In this document: piece by piece, positions 55,710-64,000 of the stretch
Layout: each line of letters opens with the position of its first letter
Numbering within the stretch: the first letter of the stretch is position 1
Assembly: GCA_951804985.1 (NCBI GenBank)
Contig: OX638135.1
Span: 36,945,024-37,009,023, forward strand
Direction: 5' to 3'
DNA: 64,000 nucleotides
Origin: Dryomyza anilis
Taxonomy: Eukaryota > Arthropoda > Insecta > Diptera > Dryomyzidae
Position numbers and translations under genes: made by a program
Notes under the pieces: generated by a model
What the model was told of the DNA's origin: nothing
What the model saw: only the letters and a program-made list of their open reading frames with translations
Databases searched by the model: none

Positions 55710-56633
55710 TTGCTTGCGCTCTCATTTGTTTGTGTCAACTGCTGCACGTTTGTGGTATGTTTGATTGTTTTGAACTTGCCCAGTAGGAAAATGCCGCAAA
55801 AATTCCGCATAGATTTTTGCAACGTTCGTGGGCTGAGGGCGAATTTTTTCTCTGTATATGCGTATGTGTCCATCCATAGGCCTCAAATAATGGCACTATG
55901 TGAGACCCAGGTTCATGAGGGTACAGATCCACTGGATTTTCATGTGCCTGGTTATCACCTGTTGCCATTATTCTCTGCCCATAGGGGCCTTGCTCTATTT
56001 ATTCGGAGTGACGTTGCGTATCAACTGCAGCAACAGCATAGTGTGTCGGATAGCGAATTTAATACAATTTGGGTTAAATTCAAAATCCAAACACACATCA
56101 TGCACTTGTGCTTTCTTTATAGGAGTCCGAATCTAGATAGGGTTTCCACCTGTAATAAGCTGGATGCCTTATCTGATTCGATCTCAAATATATTGGAGCA
56201 ATTTCCAGGCAGTGAAATTGTTGTTGCGGGCGATTTTAATGTGCACAACGCCACTTGGTTGAGCCACTCGGGTCTTCCAACACAGGAGGGTTGTTATGTT
56301 GAGCTGTTTGCAGAGTGCAATGTAAAAGTCCTTGCACCTCTTGGTAACTCCGACCACTGTACTGTTTCCGCTGAGTTTTCGTATTCTAGTTTACGCACCT
56401 CTTCGATTAAAGCCCCGAAGAGGACTGTATGGCTTTACGAAAAAGCAAATTGGGTTGCGTTAAATGATTTTTTTCGTAACTTTAATTGGAAATTGTGTTT
56501 CGCTGACAGAGACATAAATGCCGCGGCTACAATGGTTCAAAATATTATTTTATTAGGTATGCGGTCCTTCATACCTTCTAAAAAAATTAGCATTAAACCC
56601 AAGGACCACTCATGGTTTAATGAGACTTGCTGA
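55710..56633 (+). pseudogene. LINE apurinic-type endonuclease domain
   Basis: 307 codons; the likely start is the Met at residue 28 (MPQKFRIDFCNVRGLRAN). Endonuclease motifs: N38 in NVRGLRAN, Glu65 in ALCETQ, GDFNVHNATWL at 174-184, and SDH at 214-216. The segment between the GDFN and SDH motifs is ~40 residues shorter than usual, with AECN joined directly to VKVLAPLGNSDH, so an internal deletion removed the region with the LDL-type motif. TGA after HSWFNETC ends the frame, but the next codons (VRSKEEAFQNWRSNKN) continue the protein. This domain nicks target DNA. Confidence 0.85.
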
Positions 56634-57261
56634 ATTGCAGTCAGGTCGAAAGAGGAAGCCTTTCAAAATTGGCGTTCTAACAAGAATGCTGACACAGAAA
56701 GACTTCGCATACAGGCTAGGAATCGCTGTAATGCCGTGATCTCGCGCGAAAAGTTTCTTCACGAACAAAACGCGCGCAAAAGGGTCCTACTCTTCCATAG
56801 AGGTAGTAAAAATTTCTGGTCATTCGTTAAAAGAGAATCAGACGACATCGTCTACTCCAACTCTTATTATGAATGGCCAGACCTTCACTGACCCGGTTGA
56901 TAAAGCTAATCTCTTGGCAGAATTATTTGCAAATAATTCAACGCTCCCGGATAGTAATCAACCACTGCCCGTCGTAGATTTTGTTTCTTCTGCAATGCCG
57001 GAAATTCATTTTCGAACTCGGGCAGTTAAAAAGGTTTTAGCAAACCTCAACATTAGCAAAGCCTCTGGGCCAGATGGCATATCTGCCCATGTGTTGAAGA
57101 AGTGCGCGTCAACGCTGGCTTGTCCGTTGCGTAACCTTTTCAACATCTCCTACACGACAGGACTTTTTCCATTTGTTGGAAGGTTGCCAATGTCTAGCCA
57201 GTTCCGAAAAAGGGCGAGGCTGCGAACCCTGCCAATTACTGACCCATTGCAATATGCTTAG
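56634..57261 (+). pseudogene. LINE RT N-terminal part, broken
   Basis: 56634-56860 is open in continuation of the endonuclease frame (EAFQNWRSNKNADTERLRIQ, KNFWSFVKRESDD), then a shift near 56860. 56869-57261 encodes FTDPVDKANLLAELFANNST and ISKASGPDGISAHVLKKC, the RT start block, then goes out of phase at about 57170 before the PVPKKG block. Confidence 0.8.
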
Positions 57262-57275
57262 CACTCTCCAAAGTA

Positions 57276-58568
57276 ATGGAGAGCGTAATTAACTTCCACC
57301 TTGTGAACTATCTTGAGCACAACGAATTGCTCAGTGACCGCCAATATGGTTTCCGTAGGGCCAGATCCACAGGGGACTTGATGGCGGTCCTCTCCGAAAA
57401 GTGGAATAAATGTATTCACCTTTTCGGGGAGAGTAAGGCTGTTGCTCTCGATATTTCCAAGGCTTTTGATCGAGTGTGGCATAAAGCCCTCGTTTCAAAA
57501 CTAATTGCATTTGGTGTCGGTGAATCTTTTACTCGATGGATATCGAGTTTTCTTCAGGGTCGTTCTATACGAGTTGCGATGGATGGTGTTTTTTCAGAAC
57601 AACATTCCATCAATTCTGGAGTTCCGCAGGGTTCCGTCCTATCCCCGTCCCTATTTCTGGTATTTATCAATGACCTTCTGTCATTGACCCAGAACCCAAT
57701 TCATTCCTTTGCAGATGACAGTAACATTTGTCATTCATACTCGTTCAACAAGCGCCCAAACTCTTTGGAGATTGAGAGTAAAAGACGCACTATGAATGAC
57801 ACGCTCAATAATGACCTTAAATCAATCTCCGAGTGGGGTATTGCAAACAGAGTAGATTTTAATGCAAGCAAGACCCAATGTTGTCTGTTATCTCACAAAA
57901 GAATGGATTCACTCCTCCCTCCCCTCAATATGGGTGCTGTGGATATTGCGCAGTCAGCTGCTCTTGACGTTCTGGGCATATCAATTCAATGTGATCTACG
58001 TTGGAATGATCACATATTTAATGTGTCGAAAGAAGCTGCCAAGTGCCTCGGTTTTTTAAAACGGTGTAAAACATACTTCACTCCTGCTGACCTGCGTACT
58101 GTCTACACCACCTATATTCGGCCTAAAATGGAATTCAATTCGCACATTTGGGCAGGAGCTTCAAAATCCTCCTTGGAGTTCCTGGACCGAATTCAACAAC
58201 GTGCGATATATTTGATAGGGGATGAAAATATCTCATCGTCTATTGGTTCTCTTGAGCACCGAAGGACCGTTGGGTGTGTAAGCCTGTTTTATAGGTATTA
58301 CAACGGTAAGTGTTCGAGTGAAATACATGGCCTGATTCCACCAGGTCGTGTGTTTTCTCGTTCTACTCGGGCATCAAATCAAGCCCATCCCTTCGTAGTC
58401 CACTCGACTCTCAACAGAACCACGCATTATAGAGATAATTCGTTCTTCAGTCGCACGACACGTTTGTGGAACAATCTCCCTGCGTCCGTTTTTCCCGACA
58501 TTTTTGATATTGGCAAGTTCAAAACAAACATTCACCGACACTACTCCATCTTTCCCCCCTCCATTTAA
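57276..58568 (+). CDS. LINE reverse transcriptase, catalytic part
   Basis: 430 codons. RT motifs: YGFRRARSTGDLMAVL (24-39), ALDISKAFDRVWH with Asp59 and Asp65, SGVPQGSVLSPSLFLVFIND (114-133) and the catalytic F-A-D-D (145-148). Thumb and C-terminal region 200-430, with SLEHRRTVGCVSLFYRYYNG and TTRLWNNLPASVFPDIFDIG near the end. The catalytic core is intact in this frame, but the element cannot be autonomous because of breaks upstream. Confidence 0.9.
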   Translation: MESVINFHLVNYLEHNELLSDRQYGFRRARSTGDLMAVLSEKWNKCIHLFGESKAVALDISKAFDRVWHKALVSKLIAFGVGESFTRWISSFLQGRSIRVAMDGVFSEQHSINSGVPQGSVLSPSLFLVFINDLLSLTQNPIHSFADDSNICHSYSFNKRPNSLEIESKRRTMNDTLNNDLKSISEWGIANRVDFNASKTQCCLLSHKRMDSLLPPLNMGAVDIAQSAALDVLGISIQCDLRWNDHIFNVSKEAAKCLGFLKRCKTYFTPADLRTVYTTYIRPKMEFNSHIWAGASKSSLEFLDRIQQRAIYLIGDENISSSIGSLEHRRTVGCVSLFYRYYNGKCSSEIHGLIPPGRVFSRSTRASNQAHPFVVHSTLNRTTHYRDNSFFSRTTRLWNNLPASVFPDIFDIGKFKTNIHRHYSIFPPSI

Positions 58569-58660
58569 CCTATCATCCCTTCTTACGATCAACACTGTGC
58601 ATTGCATGAATAGGGGGCATCCCCTGAGCGTTGGTTAATTTGTAAAAAAAAAAAAAAAAA

Positions 58661-58800
58661 CGTCAAGAGGTGAATTTCGTCATTTCCTTTTCAACCCTCC
58701 TTCTTTGAGGTTCTCGGGGCTGCAATTGCGCTGAGCTCGATCTCTTTGCTGCCACCTACCGAAGGAAGAACATCAAAGTAAGAACTACGTTCCCGCATAA
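58661..58800 (+). mobile_element. BEL2 LTR fragment downstream of the LINE
   Basis: 58661-58717 matches 63944-64000 with one difference (TTTCGTC vs TTTTGTC). It therefore corresponds to the LTR of the BEL2 element beginning about 69 bp inside it. The piece before it was displaced or removed by the LINE; I do not find it upstream of the LINE. Confidence 0.7.
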
Positions 58801-59471
58801 TAAATTAATACTATATCTTATTATATATATTGGATTTCCTTTCTTTGATTTCCAATCATATTTTGTATTATTATACATTTCCTAAATTTATATGGCAAAC
58901 ACTTTGGTTTGTCCCTAAGTAGAAATTTCTATTTAGAATATTCTTCAAAAATAAAATTTGCATTGCGCCGCTCCAGCTGAGTGCATCAACGATGTGAAGT
59001 TTCGGACGGACATACAAATAAAACAAGAGAGAGACGTTTACAACGCATATTTCTACAACACATACAAACATATCACCAAAAATTAGAAGGTATATTTTAT
59101 AAAAATAAACCTTTATTTGAGCAAACTGAAGTATAATAAATCCTTAATCCTTAATATTATAGTATAATAAATATTATACTATATTAATATTATAGTATAA
59201 TAAATCCTTAATATATCTATAATTTGATTTATTTGTGAAATCGTATAAGTCCATTCTGACTTCGTGCTGCGTACCAAACAATTCAAACGTCGTTGAAATC
59301 ATGTAAATTTCATTTTGTGTTTTAATTGATTGGCGACTGCCTGTCTTCCAGAGAGTACGTGCAGCGTTGCATTTTATCGCGTCGAGTTCGTGACTTAATT
59401 CTTTTTGAGTTACTTTCATATAAACTACTGCCAGAGTGCAGCATAGTTTATTTTTAACGCATGAGTGTTTT
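58801..59471. other. Rest of BEL2 5' region; small tandem repeat
   Basis: No gene. 59125-59215 has repeated AAGTATAATAAATCCTTAAT and TATTATAGTATAATAAAT words. The minus-strand frame 59174-59419 shows no known domain. Probably LTR remainder and leader of BEL2, but boundaries are not visible. Confidence 0.45.
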
Positions 59472-59613
59472 TATACCATACACTAAGAGTGAAAGGGTAT
59501 ATTCAGTTTGGTACGCCGTTTGTAACACCCAGAAGGAAGCATCTCCGGTATGGAAAAGTATATATATATATATTCTTGATCAGCATGACCTCCTGAGTCG
59601 ATTTAGCGATGTC

Positions 59614-59644
<31 letters not shown>

Positions 59645-60188
59645 TGAAATCCCTACTACTTTTAAAATTGAACTAGACAAATGAAACTTATAACTTAGAT
59701 TACTAATATACCTACGCTGTATGTGCGGAAAAATTGACGAGATCGGTCCATTGTGACCTATGATCCGACCACTTATGTTCAAATACCTCATGTAAAATGT
59801 ACATATAAAGATCAATTATGTATACGTATGTATAAGTGCTTCGGTAAACTTTTTTGGTCAAATATATATTGACATCATGCTCAAATACATGATAATAATG
59901 TTTTCCGGCGAAAAGAATTGTGGTTCACAAAAAAAAATCGAAATTCTGTACACCTACCCATTTGTAAATATGGGTATCAAATGAATGAAAATTCTTCAGC
60001 GATTGAATGTTTGTAGTTATTTTCAGGATTCGTATACCCTGGTGACCTATATATCACTTTGAATGGTAACCACACATATGTGTAGGGTATTTATAGTCGG
60101 CTTAGACCGACTATAATTTTGATAATCCTAACTATCATAATTACACCTACTTTAAAATTTCTCATGTGATCTAACCTTCCCAACTGGT
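59472..60188 (+). mobile_element. DINE-1-like element, full length
   Basis: Starts TATACCATACACTAAGAG, (TA)n at 59556-59572, TTCTTGATCAGCATGACCTC, GTCTGTCTGTCCGTCCGTC at 59612-59640, stem-loop at 60096-60119 and terminus CCAACTGGT. Together with 30835-31537 the best reference copy of the main subfamily here (~710 bp). Confidence 0.93.
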
Positions 60189-60906
60189 TATTTTTGTGAC
60201 GGCATAGTGAACTCAACGTGTCAAACTACTGCAGCAACATTGAACTCTGCTGCTTTGACTGAAATATTTATATTTGATTGCTCAAGCACAGTGGTGGCGA
60301 AAAATAAATTATTTACAATAATTTAAATAAATTAAAAATATGTGATTATCTTCTTGTGATTTTCTTTACAAATAAATAAAATACCAGAGCATTTGTTGCT
60401 TTTTTTTACAATTAAAAAAAAAAAAACGCGCTCCATTACAAGTATAAAGCTCGTATACATATTCTTATTTATATCATTATTTTTATTTCATATAATAATT
60501 TTATTTAATATAATAATTATACTGAATTGTTTAGAAAATTCAAATTTCTTTTTCAGGATATTTTTGATTTTTAATTGGTTGATATTTTTTACAAATATTT
60601 TGAAATTTTTAAATCTATTACATCCACATTTTTAGAATTTGGTTTTTAAATTTAAAATCTTTTACGACCAAATTTAAATTGTTCAAAAATTTAAAATTAT
60701 TCACATTTTTGATTTTTAAGGTGTATGCTTCCCTCCTTGAAGCGACTTCCCTGCTTGTGTTTAAAGATTATATGCTATACAATTATATAGGATTTTGGTT
60801 TTAAATTTGTATATCTAAAATTCAACAATTTACTGTTGACTTTTCTGCTGACTTTTTAAAGAATTATTTAATTTGCTTTTGGGGTTCTTTTTAAACTTCA
60901 TTCAAC
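60189..60906 (+). other. BEL2 leader
   Basis: AT-rich sequence between the DINE-1 element and the BEL2 gag start. No gene. It lacks the GACCC words that fill the leader of the other BEL family. Confidence 0.5.
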
Positions 60907-61531
60907 ATGACTGCATTTGATCTTTTTATCCGTGCAACAGATGAGCTGGTCGAATTTCAGTCATCATTTAATGACATTTCGGTTGACAACCATACCAAAT
61001 TTTCACTGGAAATATTCAGTGATGAATTAAAAGCGCTTTGGTTCACATTTAAAACCAAATATAATCGGTGTCTGCAATTCCTGGATTCCAAGGAAGACTG
61101 TGCCGATGATGAAGATATTTCTGTTGTCAAAGAAAAATATAGAACCATATTTCAGACTTACGTCTCCAATTTATCCGCTATTAACGAGCTTCTCCACCAG
61201 CTCAGCGTAACTTCTACCACCTCAGCTGCCGCCTGTCGTGCCTCCGATGATTTTTCAACGAATAATTTACGCCTTCCGCCTTGCGACACTGATGTGTTCG
61301 CCGGCGAATATGCATCTTGGCCTACGTTCAGAGATCTATTCTCTGCAATATACATTCGCATCTCACGTCTTACAGATGTTGAGCGTCTTTACCATCTTTT
61401 GCAAAAGACTAGCGGGGATGCACGCGATATAGTGCAAAAGGCCCCTCTTACGAATAGCGGCTTTGCGCTAGCCTGGCGTAATCTTAAAGACGTTTATGAG
61501 AATAAGCGTGTATTGGTAAACGGCCAACTTA
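60907..61531 (+). pseudogene. BEL2 gag, 5' part
   Basis: From MTAFDLFIRATDELVEFQSS (Met start in the context AACATGA). Helical N-terminal region to residue 110, a Ser/Thr/Ala linker, then the DUF1759-like core: VFAGEYASWPTFRDLFSAIY, SRLTDVERLYHLLQKTSGDA and YENKRVLVNGQL. The MITE interrupts it at codon ~208 and supplies a spurious stop at 61555. Confidence 0.85.
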
Positions 61532-62259
61532 CAGCCAGATATTGTATCTCGATGTGACTGAGTACTCTCACATGTGAGTACTCTCACATCGTCTGAAAAG
61601 TTGTATTTCATATCTTCACACATTCCGCCCGTTGGCTCTTACGTTGACTTTGTTCCCTCTTACGTTCTATGAAACCGCTGTAAACATCCAAACATTTAGC
61701 GTTACCAACAATCAAACTTGATCCAAAATAAATAAAAATTTAGTCGAAATTACCAAATTTTTGAATCTGGCATTACTAAAATCTATATTATTTTAGCAAA
61801 TACGCAAACCATTCATATTTTTGCTATGATTTGGGTTTGGAAAATAGAAAAACATAGCTTTTCAGTAAACAAAAAACAGCTGTACTGAGAAAAATGTCAA
61901 ATATTTGTTTGTGTGATTTTCTTCATTTTTGCATTTTTTCTAATTTGCTTTGTAAACTTATTTTTTGGATGAAAAGAAATGTGTAGTGTATTCAAAAATT
62001 ATTTTAAATTGTTCTGTATCCTTTTTAGGTGCAATTAGTGCTTTTTTTTTGTGAAAATTTTAGAAAACGGAGCCAAAAATGCTGCCGTCTAATTTGACAC
62101 AATATTCGTGCGGTTGAGTTTTATGAAATACAAATTATTTCGTTACGTCGGCGCTTACCGTGTGACGTCAGACGTTTTGGGCTTTACAAAATACAAAAAG
62201 TCAGTCACACGGGTGTGCGTGACTACTTTCGTCAATTATCGAGATACAATATCTGGCTG
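61532..62259. mobile_element. 728-bp MITE in BEL2 gag
   Basis: 22-bp perfect terminal inverted repeats beginning CAGCCAGATATTGTATCTCG (61532-61553 and 62238-62259), flanked by TTA on both sides (61529-61531, 62260-62262). Removing the element with one TTA leaves the gag frame in phase, confirming the boundaries. The 3-bp TTA duplication fits PIF/Harbinger-type transposition. No transposase frame. Near the left end is the word TGAGTACTCTCACA twice in tandem. Confidence 0.92.
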
Positions 62260-62861
62260 TTAAACTTTTGTTCGACCTTCCTGTCGTGACTTATGAAAGT
62301 GTGGCTGCACTTAAGAGTTTGCAACGCACTATTAAAAATAATCTTGCATCCTTTTCAATTTATGACATCGATACTACAAATTGGGATCCCATCCTAATAT
62401 TTCTATGCTCTCAGCGCTTACCTGAAGCAACCTTGGCTCTCTGGGAACAAAGCTTGTTGGATAAGTCGGCTATCCCTAAGTGGAGTTGTCTTGATGCGTT
62501 CCTTTCTGAACGCTTCAAAACACTTGAATCCATCGGATACATCCGCGGTCACACTACCGTTAAACTTTCACGTGCAAAACCGCTTCATCCACAACACCCA
62601 GCTCTGTCTAAAAAATACAATAGTTTTCACGCACACCTTACAGGATCACTTTGCGTTCTTTGCCCCAAACAGCAACATGTTTTGCGGGTCTGTAAACTAT
62701 TTTTACAAATGAGCGTCTACGATCGCTATTCCACTGTAAAAAAGTTTCAATGTTGCGTTAACTGCCTTAATAGGTCCCATGAGCTTACCGAATGTAAAAG
62801 TGCTTACTGTTGCTCAGTGTGTAAAAAGCGTCATCATACGCTTTTACAGGGATGTCTCTGA
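62260..62861 (+). pseudogene. BEL2 gag, 3' part with zinc knuckles
   Basis: Continues the gag core (NWDPILIFLCSQRLPEATLA, LDAFLSERFKTLESIG) and ends in a Cys/His-rich tail: CVLCPKQQHVLRVC, then CCVNCLNRSHELTEC (C-x2-C-x4-H-x4-C form) and CCSVCKKRHHTLL. TGA after QGCL. The protease follows in a different phase 24 bp on, either a frameshift mutation or programmed expression. Confidence 0.85.
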
Positions 62862-62884
62862 GCCTTCGGCTCCTTTTATGAGCA

Positions 62885-63748
62885 GTGATACGACTACGTC
62901 GGGGGTCTCGCCCTCCGCCATTCAACACGCAACCATCTTTAAACATCGTACAGTCCACTTCAACTCCATTCATGAGCTGTGAGCCGATTAAGTCGGCAGC
63001 GCCAGGATCACGTCCTTGTAACTGTAACTTACAAAACATTCAAAATTATTCTAATTCGCAAACTTCAGAAGTCCTTCTTGGCACTGCCATTATTAATGTA
63101 TGTCACATGGGTATTAGGTACTCTGCACGGGCACTAATTGATTCTGCATCTGAAACTTCTTTTATTTCAGAACGCCTTTGTAATATTTTGAAGCTTCCAG
63201 TGTCTTCGACAAGAGCCTGTATTGCTAGTTTAAACCAAGCAGTCGCTGCCAGTCCAACAAAGCGATGCTCTTTTGTAATTGGATCCCTCGTTGATCCTAA
63301 TTTACAGTTAGAGGCAACGGCACTGGTTTTACCCACAATTGCAGGAGAATTACCATCATGTCAAATGGAACCATCTATACAACATCAATTACCAAATATG
63401 GTCTTAGCTGATCAAAACTTTGTACAAAGTTCTACGGTTGACATTTTAATTGGTGACGACCTCTATCCATTGATTATGATGGATGGTATAAAGCAAAACG
63501 TCCTAGGCACCCTCATTGCCCAGGAAACTGTATTTGGCTGGATTCTTACGGGACCACTACCAGTTCACAAAGTTTCTTGCTTTGCCACTACTGTCCGTGA
63601 TGACATTGATGTTACCAAACGCAAAAGGGATGGTATATATGCGGTACATTCGCCTTTTAAAACCAACTACCCTTCTATGGTTGAGCTTGGTCATTTTCAA
63701 AAAAACATATTTTTGGATGGATCCTTTCTGATCTGTACCTTTTGTTAA
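62885..63748 (+). CDS. BEL2 aspartic protease domain
   Basis: 287 codons. ARALIDSASETSFIS with Asp86 in a D-S-A-S motif (D-S/T-G expected, so the Gly is changed), VDILIGDDLYPLIMMDG at 185-201 and GTLIAQETVFGWILTGPLP at 208-226, the Pao link to RT. The frame ends after LICTFC, where RT should begin, then 3' sequence follows. RT was lost by internal deletion. The D-S-A-S motif may be natural variation in Pao proteases or a mutation. Confidence 0.82.
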   Translation: MIRLRRGSRPPPFNTQPSLNIVQSTSTPFMSCEPIKSAAPGSRPCNCNLQNIQNYSNSQTSEVLLGTAIINVCHMGIRYSARALIDSASETSFISERLCNILKLPVSSTRACIASLNQAVAASPTKRCSFVIGSLVDPNLQLEATALVLPTIAGELPSCQMEPSIQHQLPNMVLADQNFVQSSTVDILIGDDLYPLIMMDGIKQNVLGTLIAQETVFGWILTGPLPVHKVSCFATTVRDDIDVTKRKRDGIYAVHSPFKTNYPSMVELGHFQKNIFLDGSFLICTFC

Positions 63749-63874
63749 CTACTTTGTTATGCTTTTGTCTTTAACTTATTTGTACATATTAATTTTGTTT
63801 TCTTTAACAGCCTGGAAATCTTTCTTTTTATCTAATTAATTTTGCAGTGTGTACTACTGCAAAGTGGGCGGCAA
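63749..63874 (+). other. BEL2 3' untranslated stretch and polypurine tract
   Basis: T-rich noncoding DNA, then GCAAAGTGGGCGGCAA (63859-63874) directly before TGTTTACC, a plausible polypurine tract for the LTR. Confidence 0.55.
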
Positions 63875-64000
63875 TGTTTACCCCGAAACTCTTGCAGTGT
63901 AAACCTTGTATTATTTATTTAGTACATTCTGTGACAGGTCAAACGTCAAGAGGTGAATTTTGTCATTTCCTTTTCAACCCTCCTTCTTTGAGGTTCTCGG
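63875..64000 (+). mobile_element. BEL2 3' LTR, start only
   Basis: Presumed start TGTTTACCCCGAAACTC after a purine-rich tract. 63944-64000 repeats 58661-58717. Cut off by the window end. Confidence 0.6.

Larger units (their letters stand above)
55270..58660 (+). mobile_element. LINE (non-LTR) with endonuclease and RT, poly(A) tail
   Basis: Endonuclease frame, RT frames and a C-terminal domain, followed by a short 3' UTR and A17 at 58644-58660. No RNase H and no ORF1. The C-terminal LFYRYYNGKCSSEIHGLIPP and TTRLWNNLPASVFPD blocks fit the CR1/Jockey-like superfamily, but the clade is not certain. It is inserted into a BEL LTR copy: the sequence right after the tail (58661-58717) equals 63944-64000. 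The 5' start is not clear; I placed it where the composition changes. Confidence 0.8.
58661..64000 (+). mobile_element. BEL/Pao element BEL2, RT-less, cut by window end
   Basis: LTR fragment (58661), DINE-1-interrupted leader, gag (60907-62861, interrupted by a MITE), protease (62885-63748), then a short 3' region and the start of the 3' LTR (63875). RT, RNase H and integrase are missing between the protease and the 3' end. Gag and protease are diverged from the BEL element at 23-31 kb, so this is a different family. Confidence 0.75.

Noticed and set aside
59174..59419. 81-codon minus-strand frame as a host gene
   Set aside because: No recognisable domain. It starts in a BEL leader region and ends in an AT tandem repeat, so coding status is unsupported.

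Overview
This is a eukaryotic, AT-rich, transposon-dense window. It most likely comes from a higher fly (Diptera, Schizophora). The main clue is an abundant repeat with the hallmarks of the dipteran INE-1/DINE-1 family: a start like TATACCCTACACTAAGAG, a (TA)n tract followed by TTCTTGATCAGCAT, then GTCCGTCTGTCC repeats. BEL/Pao, Ty3/gypsy and non-LTR families of insect type are also present. I see no host protein-coding gene, rRNA, functional tRNA or CRISPR. Every convincing coding stretch belongs to a transposable element.

Layout. 1-9.9 kb: DINE-1 copies and a young tandem array of three ~2.65-kb units. 9-18.4 kb: two multi-kilobase fold-back (inverted-repeat) structures built from the same diverged modules. 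18.4-20.5 kb: apparently low-copy DNA with no gene seen. 20.5-21.55 kb: a ~1-kb TIR element with a 5-bp duplicated flank, containing a tRNA-derived SINE. 22.8-23.5 kb: a second copy of that SINE between long (AT)n tracts. 23.5-31.8 kb: two BEL/Pao-type elements head to head, both lacking reverse transcriptase. Their internal region is saturated with the pentamer GACCC on the sense strand. 31.9-48.4 kb: a decayed Ty3/gypsy element (A1, minus strand) split by a very young, nearly intact Ty3/gypsy element B (34911-44919, minus strand), plus a second decayed copy (A2). 48.7-50.0 kb: an RNase-H-bearing LINE fragment interrupted by a solo LTR. 50.0-52.8 kb: a decayed relative of B (element C, plus strand). 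52.8-54.8 kb: homopolymer- and microsatellite-rich DNA. 55.3-58.66 kb: a LINE (endonuclease plus RT) with a poly(A) tail, inserted in a BEL LTR. 58.66-64 kb: a second BEL/Pao family (gag, protease, 3' LTR start), with a DINE-1 copy in its leader and a 728-bp MITE in gag.

How the pieces work. Element B is the only one that looks recently mobile. Its two 744-bp LTRs look identical by eye and are flanked by a 4-bp CCAG duplication. It has a primer-binding site, a polypurine tract, an intact gag with three zinc knuckles, a classic -1 frameshift signal (G GGA AAC plus hairpin) at the end of gag, an intact protease frame, and pol with a single one-base insertion. The other elements show how such copies decay by nesting, internal deletion, inversion and frameshift.

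Candidate novelty. The strongest unexplained signal is the GACCC enrichment of the RT-less BEL element. It spans leader, gag, protease and a second zinc-knuckle region, uses all three codon phases, and is absent from its LTR and from the other BEL family. Others are the gag-pro frameshift cassette, a hydrophobic segment upstream of the element B protease, and the paired empty/filled DINE-1 insertion sites.
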